Assembly: GCA_020630045.1 (NCBI GenBank)
Contig: JAHDCE010000325.1
Location: 1-5,520 of the forward strand
Length of the DNA: 5,520 nucleotides
From: Saprospiraceae bacterium
GTDB taxonomy: Bacteria > Bacteroidota > Bacteroidia > Chitinophagales > Saprospiraceae
Direction: 5' to 3'
The notes beneath the pieces were generated by a model. That model was not told where the DNA came from. It searched no databases and was given only the letters and a program-made list of their open reading frames with translations. Of the stretch, positions 1-5,184 are shown piece by piece (positions within the stretch are counted from its first letter, which is position 1; each line of letters starts with the position of its first letter). A program made the position numbers and the translations under genes.

Positions 1-128
1 GATTCTCCATACAATCCATCTTCGACAGGTGTTTCTTCTTCACCATTGCCAGTAGTTTCGGTTGTAGGTGTCGTACAAGCGAAAAATCCTAAAGAAATTA
101 CAAATATGAATGCGAAAAATTTGTTCAT
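1..128 (-). CDS. Lipoprotein, N-terminal fragment (runs off left edge)
   Basis: Reading the minus strand from the ATG at 128 gives an open frame of 42 codons that leaves the window without a stop. The product starts MNKFFAFIFVISLGFFAC: one lysine, a hydrophobic run and a cysteine at about residue 16 in a lipobox-like context (FFAC). This is a type II (lipoprotein) signal peptide, so the mature protein should be lipid-anchored by that cysteine. The next ~25 residues are rich in Thr, Glu and Pro and look like a flexible tether; no functional domain is in view. Another ATG two codons earlier (134) would add MK, but an AGGA at 135-138 lies 6 nt from the ATG at 128 and touches the ATG at 134, so 128 is preferred. 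The gene diverges from the deiodinase-like gene with a spacer of only 45 bp. Function unknown; the lipoprotein call is fairly secure, its role is not. Confidence 0.75.
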   Translation of the reverse strand, partial: MNKFFAFIFVISLGFFACTTPTTETTGNGEEETPVEDGLYGE

Positions 129-134
129 TTTCAT

Positions 135-138
135 TCCT
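135..138 (-). promoter_or_regulatory. Ribosome binding site AGGA of the lipoprotein gene
   Basis: On the minus strand AGGA sits 6 nt before the ATG at 128 and directly against the ATG at 134. The spacing favours the inner start. Shine-Dalgarno motifs matter less in Bacteroidota than elsewhere, so this is supportive rather than decisive. Confidence 0.4.
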
Positions 139-165
139 ATTAATAAGTTACACGAAATTAGAACA

Positions 166-173
166 CAAAGGTA
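166..173 (-). promoter_or_regulatory. Candidate -7 promoter element TACCTTTG for the lipoprotein gene
   Basis: Read on the minus strand, 173 to 166 is TACCTTTG, an exact match to the Bacteroidota -7 consensus TAnnTTTG. Transcription would begin near 160 and leave a leader of about 30 nt before the ATG at 128. No clear TTG -33 element is found 17-23 bp upstream, which weakens the call. The same bases, read on the plus strand, hold part of the AAAGG just before the start of the divergent gene at 174, so a factor or polymerase bound here would cover the start of that gene. Confidence 0.4.
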
Positions 174-836
174 ATGAAAGAAAAGTTATTCATCCCATAT
201 CCACCCTCAGGTTATACCACCGAAAAATCCATCGAGGAAAGTTCGTCCTATTACAACTTCATGGACAAAAGGCGTTCCGTCAGGGAATATTCAAATCAAC
301 CGGTTGATAAATCGGTGATTGAAAACATTATTATGACAGCATCTTCTGCTCCTTCCGGTGCTCACAAACAACCTTGGACGTTTTGTGCCGTGAGCGACCC
401 GGCCATCAAATCCGAAATCAGGAAAGGTGCGGAACAAGAAGAATACGAAAACTATCATGGTAGGATGTCTGAAACTTGGCTCAAGGATTTGGCTCCTTTA
501 GGTACGGATTGGAACAAACCTTTCCTAGAAATCGCTCCTTGGCTCATTATCATGTTCAGAAAGTCGTATGACATGGAAAACGGTCAAAAAAAGAAAAACT
601 ATTACGTCCAAGAGTCAGTCGGTATCGCGGCCGGTTTTTTGATTTCAGCGATTCACCATGCAGGTTTGGTCACCTTGACGCACACACCCAGTCCGATGAA
701 CTTCCTAGGAAAAATCCTAGGACGACCGGACAATGAAAAGCCGTTCCTCCTTCTTCCGGTCGGTTATCCGGCAAATGATGCGATGGTGCCCGATTTGACC
801 CGTAAGCCCAGTGAAGAAGTGTTGATTTGGCATTAA
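174..836 (+). CDS. Iodotyrosine deiodinase (IYD) homologue, FMN-dependent nitroreductase superfamily
   Basis: A 220-residue protein with no signal peptide, so cytosolic. It follows the IYD subgroup of the nitroreductase fold through its whole length: RRSVREYS (33-40) and APSGAHKQPWTF (59-70) form the FMN phosphate and ring site, VGIAAGFLISAIHHAGLVTL (149-168) is the central helix and strand, and FLLLPVGYP (191-199) with VPDLTRKP (205-212) is the C-terminal IYD signature. Against my recollection of human IYD, the three residues that clamp the amino acid part of the halotyrosine (human Glu157, Tyr161, Lys182) align with Glu90, Tyr94 and Lys115. The threonine that hydrogen-bonds flavin N5 (human Thr239) aligns with Thr171. 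The expected reaction is reductive removal of halide from mono- or di-halotyrosine by reduced FMN in a homodimer. Bacterial enzymes of this type are known, for example from Haliscomenobacter hydrossis; the physiological substrate in bacteria is unclear. The ATG at 174 is preceded by AAAGG at a short 2-nt spacing. The gene stands alone. Confidence 0.9.
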   Translation: MKEKLFIPYPPSGYTTEKSIEESSSYYNFMDKRRSVREYSNQPVDKSVIENIIMTASSAPSGAHKQPWTFCAVSDPAIKSEIRKGAEQEEYENYHGRMSETWLKDLAPLGTDWNKPFLEIAPWLIIMFRKSYDMENGQKKKNYYVQESVGIAAGFLISAIHHAGLVTLTHTPSPMNFLGKILGRPDNEKPFLLLPVGYPANDAMVPDLTRKPSEEVLIWH

Positions 837-961
837 TCTTCACCAAGAAGCTTCTAAAAAATGTTAAGATAAGTTAGAGTCGGATGCAACCTTGAACCGA
901 TTTTATCCTTCTTCGTCTAAAGGAATGTGTGCCGGAACTTCCCTCATACATCATTTTTGTA

Positions 962-1555
962 ATGGATATTAAAATGATTATATCAATGAATGGAATTACT
1001 ACAATTTGGCTCTTCCTTATTACGCTATTCCTTTCCGGTTCTTTCAACAATTTTGTCATCATTTCTGAACAAGGGGTAGGACAGGCAAAATTGAATGTAT
1101 CCACTTACAAGGAGGTAAAGAAAATGTTTCGGGGAGGAAAGACAACCAAACATGTCCGCGGCGGTAAGAAAGTGACTTATAGTGCCAGAATGGCAAACGG
1201 CGATTCCAAACCCATGACACTAAAGCTCAAAAAAAAGATTGCCCGGACTTATACAATAAAAAAGCAGGGAATTTCTTTCTATTTCAATAACAATAATACA
1301 CTTAGTTCCATTTCGGTCTGGGGAAAAAATAAATTTCAAACAGATAAAGGCATTATTGTAGGTGAAAGCACATTTCATGATTTTGACAATGCATATGGTA
1401 AAACTCAGTTTGAAAGAATCGGTTCGAGATGGGTCAAATCACATAAAAATCTTATTTTTTATGCGGATGCATCCTTAAAAGCCTCAGAACATTCCCGCCC
1501 CGCCGAAACAATGAACCGTTTAACGATTAAGGAAATTAAAATATTAATTAACTGA
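962..1555 (+). CDS. Small exported protein with two BamE/SmpA-like half-repeats, function unknown
   Basis: Not recognised as a named family. From the ATG at 962 it is 197 residues: a short N-terminus, one hydrophobic segment (about 10-26) that is a signal peptide or membrane anchor, then a basic body rich in Lys, Asn and Thr. The body appears to contain an internal duplication. The first half has GVGQAKLNVSTYKEVKKMF (38-56) followed by a strand pair around GISFYFNNNNTLSSISV (103-119). The second half has GIIVGESTFHDFDNAYG (130-146), then NLIFYAD (163-169) and MNRLTIKEIKI (184-194). Each unit reads as a glycine-containing strand, 'ST..(e/d)..' helix, then two beta strands, a pattern typical of BamE/SmpA-OmlA-like small periplasmic domains. 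The frame is open back to a GTG at 929, but the residues added there do not resemble a signal peptide; ATGs at 974 and 986 are also possible. The stop overlaps the start of the thioredoxin gene (TGATG), so the two are probably co-translated and may act together in the periplasm. Confidence 0.7.
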   Translation: MDIKMIISMNGITTIWLFLITLFLSGSFNNFVIISEQGVGQAKLNVSTYKEVKKMFRGGKTTKHVRGGKKVTYSARMANGDSKPMTLKLKKKIARTYTIKKQGISFYFNNNNTLSSISVWGKNKFQTDKGIIVGESTFHDFDNAYGKTQFERIGSRWVKSHKNLIFYADASLKASEHSRPAETMNRLTIKEIKILIN

Positions 1556-2985
1556 TGGCGATCAAGGCAAAAATGAACAAATTATACTTCCTAATTATTT
1601 CCGCACTACTTTTAAGCTATTCGGCGGAAGCCGCTTATATCAATTTCAACATTACCAGTCCCGCCAATCCGGATATCCAACTCATATACGATATTCCCGG
1701 ACAAAAGGATCGCAAAATATTGCGATTGAAATTAAGAGAAGGAACCGCGAATGTTCAATTGGACATCCGCTCCAATACGATAATCGATGTTTTTCATGGC
1801 GACAACGCTTTCAAAATATTCCTGCGTCCTTCGGACGATTTAACAGCGGCATTCGACGGGCTTTCGCCCAAACAAACCTTGCGGTTTTCCGGTTCTGGAC
1901 AAGAAAACAATCAATTATTGGCCGATTATGTTTCTTATTTCGTCGGAGCGGAAGAATGGAAATACAGAGGTGCATATTTGACATCCTATATTCCTTATGC
2001 CACTCACGATAAAGCGGGAGCGGTTTCTCCGGTAGAATACTTCCAATGGATTCAAGGTCGCAAATCAGAAATGGAAAACTTCTTGGTAACCAACATGTAT
2101 GCGGGAAGCGCTTCTTCTGATTTAAAAACATATCTCAGAGATGAAATCAAATACAATATTGAAACGGATAAATTGGCTTACTTCTTAATCAATAAAGACA
2201 AAATGGGGCCGGGTGATTTCAATCGTTTAAAAACACATTATATCGGCAATCAACGCGTAGGATTCATGGACAATGATTTAATTAAGCATCCGGCTTATGT
2301 CAATTTTATTACGACTTACGCCCATTATTTGTACTTACCGAATGACATCTACAATCATGAAGTCGCCCTTCAATATTACAACTTGATTGAAAAGAATATG
2401 ATGGGCCGAGCCAAGTATTTTTTGCAATCCAAATTGATGACCAGCGTTTTCAATTATGAAAACGACACGGACTTGGCCGCTAAGAAATTTTCATCATTTA
2501 AAAAGAATTGTCCATACCAAGAATATGTGGACAATATCACCGAAATCTATGGCGGTGCCATGACTGATGTGCCGGATGCGCCGGCTCCGATATTCAAATT
2601 TTACAACAAGGACGGAAGTACGGCTGATCTTAGCGCTTATCGCGGTAAAGTCGTGTTTATCAGTGTTTGGGCGAAGTGGTGCAAGCCTTGTATCAAGAAT
2701 TTTGAAAAGTCGGAATCTATCCGAGCGCAACTGAAAAAAATGGGCGTGGTATTGCTCAACGCTTCTATCGACAACGATGATATGAGTTGGAAATCCGCCT
2801 TGTCCATGTTCAATCCATATGGAACGAATGTGCGGGTTACGGATGTGCGTGGGTTCAAGCAACAGTATGGTATTTCAACCATTCCGGCTTATTTCATCGT
2901 TGACAGACACGGCAAACTCGCTTACCTTTCAGATGATACCAATCGCGATTTAATTCAGGAGTTCAGGGATATCCAACAGCGGTGA
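1555..2985 (+). CDS. Exported TlpA/ResA-like thioredoxin-domain protein (WCKPC)
   Basis: A 476-residue exported protein. The signal peptide is MNKLYFLIISALLLSYSAEA (7-26), with likely cleavage after AEA. About 310 residues follow that are typical of large Bacteroidota TlpA-family proteins: a beta-rich N-terminal part (28-115) resembling DUF4369-type domains, then a mainly helical part (120-335). The C-terminal thioredoxin fold covers about 340-476: entry strand PAPIFKFYNKDG (343-354), GKVVFISVWAKWCKPC (364-379) with active-site cysteines 376 and 379, and the cis-proline loop STIPAYFIVDRHGKL (441-455) with Pro444. Such domains reduce or isomerise disulfides of periplasmic or outer-membrane clients, fed by a membrane reductase of the CcdA/DsbD type that is not in this window. 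The start codon overlaps the upstream stop by one base (TGATG), implying translational coupling. A second ATG at 1573, preceded by AAGG at 5 nt, would give a classical signal peptide and could be the true start. Confidence 0.88.
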   Translation: MAIKAKMNKLYFLIISALLLSYSAEAAYINFNITSPANPDIQLIYDIPGQKDRKILRLKLREGTANVQLDIRSNTIIDVFHGDNAFKIFLRPSDDLTAAFDGLSPKQTLRFSGSGQENNQLLADYVSYFVGAEEWKYRGAYLTSYIPYATHDKAGAVSPVEYFQWIQGRKSEMENFLVTNMYAGSASSDLKTYLRDEIKYNIETDKLAYFLINKDKMGPGDFNRLKTHYIGNQRVGFMDNDLIKHPAYVNFITTYAHYLYLPNDIYNHEVALQYYNLIEKNMMGRAKYFLQSKLMTSVFNYENDTDLAAKKFSSFKKNCPYQEYVDNITEIYGGAMTDVPDAPAPIFKFYNKDGSTADLSAYRGKVVFISVWAKWCKPCIKNFEKSESIRAQLKKMGVVLLNASIDNDDMSWKSALSMFNPYGTNVRVTDVRGFKQQYGISTIPAYFIVDRHGKLAYLSDDTNRDLIQEFRDIQQR

Positions 2986-2998
2986 TTCATATTCGATT

Positions 2999-3523
2999 TT
3001 AGGATCGGTCGAAGCGGATTTCAAATACAATATTATCCTTATTTCCGGCATCTACCATTTCGGGAAGAAGTTTGAAGTTATTCCTCAACAACAGGTTTTT
3101 GGATGGTTCATTGTTCCTGTGGGTGTATGCCAGGATTTTATCCAGTTTCAAGATATCGCGACCGAAATCGAGCACTGCTATAACGGATTCATTCATGATT
3201 CCTTGTCCTTGATATTCGGGTGATAAATCATATCCTAATTCGGCTTGTTTGAGGTCTTCGGAAAAATTCCATAAACAAATACTACCCTTCATTTTCGGGT
3301 TATCGTATCCTGCGACAATCCAATAACAAATTTTACCGGTCGTGATTTCATTTTTCATTCTTGAAACAAAAGCCAAAGCCTTTTCCTTGGTTTCAGCAGT
3401 CGGTCGATTCACGTACTGATTGACGATAAGGTCTGTTCTTAGATATGATACCATATTCCAATCCGATTCATTCGGTGCCCTTAAAATCAATCTATTGGTT
3501 TTGATATTGGTTTGTATCTTCAT
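2999..3523 (-). CDS. GNAT-family N-acetyltransferase, RimJ/RimL type
   Basis: From the ATG at 3523 the protein has 174 residues, usual for the RimJ/RimL branch of GNAT acetyltransferases. TNRLILRAP (9-17) is the N-terminal hallmark strand. AELGYDLSPEYQGQGIMNE (94-112) is the GNAT motif A strand and acetyl-CoA pyrophosphate loop, here YQGQGIM. YTHRNNEPSKNLLLRNNFK (133-151) is motif B, with the Asn and Ser found in this branch and the usual 'GF' changed to NF. There is no signal peptide, so it should be cytosolic and transfer acetyl from acetyl-CoA to an amine: an N-terminal residue of a protein or a small molecule. The substrate cannot be told from sequence. The frame extends to an ATG at 3544, but 3523 has GGA at a 4-nt spacing and gives the normal family N-terminus. 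It converges on the thioredoxin gene with 13 bp between the stops and no terminator there. Confidence 0.87.
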   Translation of the reverse strand: MKIQTNIKTNRLILRAPNESDWNMVSYLRTDLIVNQYVNRPTAETKEKALAFVSRMKNEITTGKICYWIVAGYDNPKMKGSICLWNFSEDLKQAELGYDLSPEYQGQGIMNESVIAVLDFGRDILKLDKILAYTHRNNEPSKNLLLRNNFKLLPEMVDAGNKDNIVFEIRFDRS

Positions 3524-3556
3524 AAAATCCGGTTCAAAGATCATGGAATAAATACA

Positions 3557-3594
3557 AAAGCCACTCCAAAATTGAAGTGGCTTTCTATTTTTTT
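3557..3594 (+). terminator. Rho-independent terminator, strongest on the plus strand, possibly bidirectional
   Basis: A perfect 9-bp stem, AAAGCCACT (3557-3565) with AGTGGCTTT (3576-3584), encloses a 10-nt loop and is followed on the plus strand by CTATTTTTTT (3585-3594). On the minus strand the same stem is followed by a weaker run, TTTTGTATTTATT, so it may act both ways. The nearest plus-strand gene ends at 2985, more than 550 bp to the left and on the far side of the oppositely oriented acetyltransferase gene. On the minus strand it would end transcripts coming from the gene that stops at 3769. Confidence 0.7.
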
Positions 3595-3610
3595 CGAAAG
3601 AATATGATTT

Positions 3611-3768
3611 GTAACAGACAAAAAATAAGTTGTCGATTTGAAAATCGTAATTTTTAGTTTAGACGAGGCAATTTTTGAAGGAATAGCAGGGCTATTGCTG
3701 AAAAAATTAACGAAGTATAAACTAAAAAGAACATAAGTCAAATCGCAAAGTTATTATTTGATTGTTAC
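3611..3768. repeat. 158-bp imperfect inverted repeat (MITE-like element or long structured RNA)
   Basis: The two halves are mutually complementary about a centre at 3689.5. In register (paired positions sum to 7379), 40 of the 54 positions from 3611 to 3664 make Watson-Crick pairs with 3715-3768. The main paired blocks are GTAACA (3611-3616) with TGTTAC (3763-3768), AATAA (3624-3628) with TTATT (3751-3755), CGATTTGA (3634-3641) with TCAAATCG (3738-3745), and TTTTTAGTTTA (3651-3661) with TAAACTAAAAA (3718-3728). Shifted by one base, AATTTTT (3670-3676) pairs with AAAAATT (3702-3708), and AATAGC (3682-3687) with GCTATT (3691-3696) around an AGG loop. The right end touches the stop codon of the minus-strand gene at 3769. 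The terminal TA on each side (3612-3613, 3766-3767) would fit a TA-targeting IS630/mariner-type miniature element, though any palindrome containing TA looks this way. No transposase is present and no longer target duplication was found. The alternative is a structured 3' RNA of that gene. Confidence 0.75.
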
Positions 3769-5061
3769 TTATTTGGTTGAATTTTTAAGGCAGGCAATTT
3801 GGTCAATGAAGAAGTCCAATTCATAAACTTCGTAGTCTTCATATCCCAGCCCCCAAACAACACGCAAACGATCCACTTCGGATTCGCGTAGGAGTCGAAT
3901 CGCACTTTTATCCAGGCCATAAAAGCCTTTGTAAACGGTTGTATTGGCTACTTGGTTGACTTCTCCGGAATCGGTAGCACGATTGCGGAGGGTCACGGTT
4001 GACCCGTCCATCAATTTCACCAATATTTTACTTCCTTTTTCCAATTCGCCATACTCTTCGGGCGCCTCGCTACTGGATAAGGTAAATGTAAGGGCCAAGA
4101 TGTATTCTTTTTCATCGACCAAGGAAAGGAAACCTTCACAAACCATGAAATCTTTTCCTTTTACAATTGCTTCGACTTGCTCATCGACAAAAGTGAACAA
4201 CACTCTCTTTTTCGTTCCTCTCTTTCTTTTACCATTAAACAAATCGACATCGTCGAATGCCATTTCACAAGGTGTATCGTAATTTCCGGCGAACTCCGTT
4301 CCTTGTAATCGTGACAATTCGGCACTTCTTCTTTTGGCTTCCTCTAGGTTTTGAGAATAGTCCACATCTTTTCCGGCCTTGATTTTTTCTAGTTGCTTTT
4401 TGAAATCGGCTTTGGCCGCATCGGCATCTATTTCCTTTTCATCTTTTTTGGTCATTGAAGTAATCCTATCTTTTAGGGAAGGACTCTTTTTAGGATCCGT
4501 TTCCTTTTCCGCTTTTTGGGCGAGCGCTATTCTTTGGTTTTCCAATTTGTTGTATTGGGTCATGAACGGTTGTCCATCCAAAGACAATAGTTTTTTATAG
4601 GACTTCTCCCTTTTCTCGACATCTTTCCTCAAATCTTTGGCGTCTTTCAATGTACTTTTAAGACGCTTGAGTTTGGCGTTGTGAGAAACTTCCTCGCTCC
4701 TAGTTTTAGGGAATTGCCCGGCTTTTCTGGCCATTTGGATTTTGGATTCATATTCCTCCAATTCCTGCTTGGCGATTCTCTCAGACATTTTAGCATCTTC
4801 GAGTTCGATTCGAATTTGGTTTAACGTAGCAGAAGCATCCTTTTTGGCTTTGGCCAATTCAATTTTGAAAACCGCGGCTTGGGTCGCCTTATCCGATCCG
4901 TCTTTGATTTTACTCTCTTCGGTATCGTATTCCCAAGAACCGTCAGGATATAGGATGATCTTTTCACCTTTATCGTTAACGGCTTTGATTTGGGCTGTCA
5001 TCCCTTCTGTGAGGAAGGCGGTCAAAATGATAGCCAAGAATATTTGAATAATGAATTTCAT
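3769..5061 (-). CDS. Exported coiled-coil protein with 'PDGSWEY' motif, function unknown
   Basis: From the ATG at 5061 this is a 430-residue protein I cannot assign to a named family. MKFIIQIFLAIILTAFLTEG begins a signal peptide with likely cleavage after MTA (residue 23). Just after it, GEKIILYPDGSWEYDTEE (32-49) matches a short beta motif seen near the N-terminus of many exported Bacteroidota proteins ('dG..v.L..DGtW.Y'). Residues about 52-252 are charged (Lys, Glu, Asp, Ala, Arg) with heptad-like spacing, so a long helical or coiled-coil region. The C-terminal part (about 260-430) is a beta-rich domain with three cysteines (265, 308, 424), ending in LRVVWGLGYEDYEVYELDFF. The frame continues up to a GTG at 5085, but that codon overlaps the predicted -7 element (5085-5092), so the ATG at 5061 is chosen. 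It is a single-gene unit, diverges from the peptidase gene, and its stop abuts the long palindrome. A structural or binding role in the envelope is plausible but unproven. Confidence 0.82.
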   Translation of the reverse strand: MKFIIQIFLAIILTAFLTEGMTAQIKAVNDKGEKIILYPDGSWEYDTEESKIKDGSDKATQAAVFKIELAKAKKDASATLNQIRIELEDAKMSERIAKQELEEYESKIQMARKAGQFPKTRSEEVSHNAKLKRLKSTLKDAKDLRKDVEKREKSYKKLLSLDGQPFMTQYNKLENQRIALAQKAEKETDPKKSPSLKDRITSMTKKDEKEIDADAAKADFKKQLEKIKAGKDVDYSQNLEEAKRRSAELSRLQGTEFAGNYDTPCEMAFDDVDLFNGKRKRGTKKRVLFTFVDEQVEAIVKGKDFMVCEGFLSLVDEKEYILALTFTLSSSEAPEEYGELEKGSKILVKLMDGSTVTLRNRATDSGEVNQVANTTVYKGFYGLDKSAIRLLRESEVDRLRVVWGLGYEDYEVYELDFFIDQIACLKNSTK

Positions 5062-5084
5062 AAGAATATACTTATTTTGCAGCA

Positions 5085-5115
5085 CAAAAATACATCTAAC
5101 TTAGAGAAGCACCAA
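5085..5115 (-). promoter_or_regulatory. Bacteroidota-type promoter, TTG-N20-TATTTTTG
   Basis: Read on the minus strand, TTG at 5115-5113 is followed after 20 nt by TATTTTTG at 5092-5085. This matches the Bacteroidota consensus TTG-N17-23-TAnnTTTG in both elements and in spacing. Transcription should start near 5078, leaving a leader of under 20 nt before the ATG at 5061. This is the best promoter match found in the window. Confidence 0.65.
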
Positions 5116-5184
5116 TCCATTTGAATGGCAAATTCATTAAAGATCATTTAAAGCCATAGTAATTGGATGTAAATATCAATAAAT

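Noticed and set aside
846..855. Perfect 10-bp palindrome AGAAGCTTCT after the deiodinase-like gene
   Set aside because: It has no loop and no T tract, so it is not a terminator, and a 10-bp palindrome is too common to call an operator without further support.
929..961. GTG start at 929 for the small exported protein, with AGGA 4 nt upstream
   Set aside because: The 11 added residues (MPELPSYIIFV) put non-signal sequence in front of the hydrophobic segment. Starts at 962, 974 or 986 give a more normal exported N-terminus. It cannot be fully excluded.
2494..2882. Two overlapping minus-strand open frames of 81 and 122 codons inside the thioredoxin gene
   Set aside because: Both lie opposite the WCKPC domain, whose plus-strand reading is clearly conserved; they are antisense shadows. 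The same applies to the minus-strand frame at 1811-2131.
3633..3737. Plus-strand open stretch through the palindrome reading ...SLDEAIFEGIAGLLLKKL...
   Set aside because: It looks protein-like but has no ATG, is about 34 codons long, lacks a ribosome binding site, and its sequence is constrained by the inverted repeat.
3541..3741. 66-codon minus-strand open frame
   Set aside because: It spans the terminator hairpin and most of the palindrome, is dominated by Phe, Ser, Ile and Lys from AT-rich sequence, has no motif, and overlaps the better supported acetyltransferase start.
3944..5047. Three plus-strand open frames opposite the coiled-coil gene
   Set aside because: They are Ser/Leu-rich complements of Lys/Glu-rich coding sequence, have no start signals or motifs, and are shadows.
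5062..5085. GTG start at 5085 for the coiled-coil protein
   Set aside because: The codon overlaps the TATTTTTG -7 element, so it would lie upstream of the transcription start. The ATG at 5061 begins a classical signal peptide.
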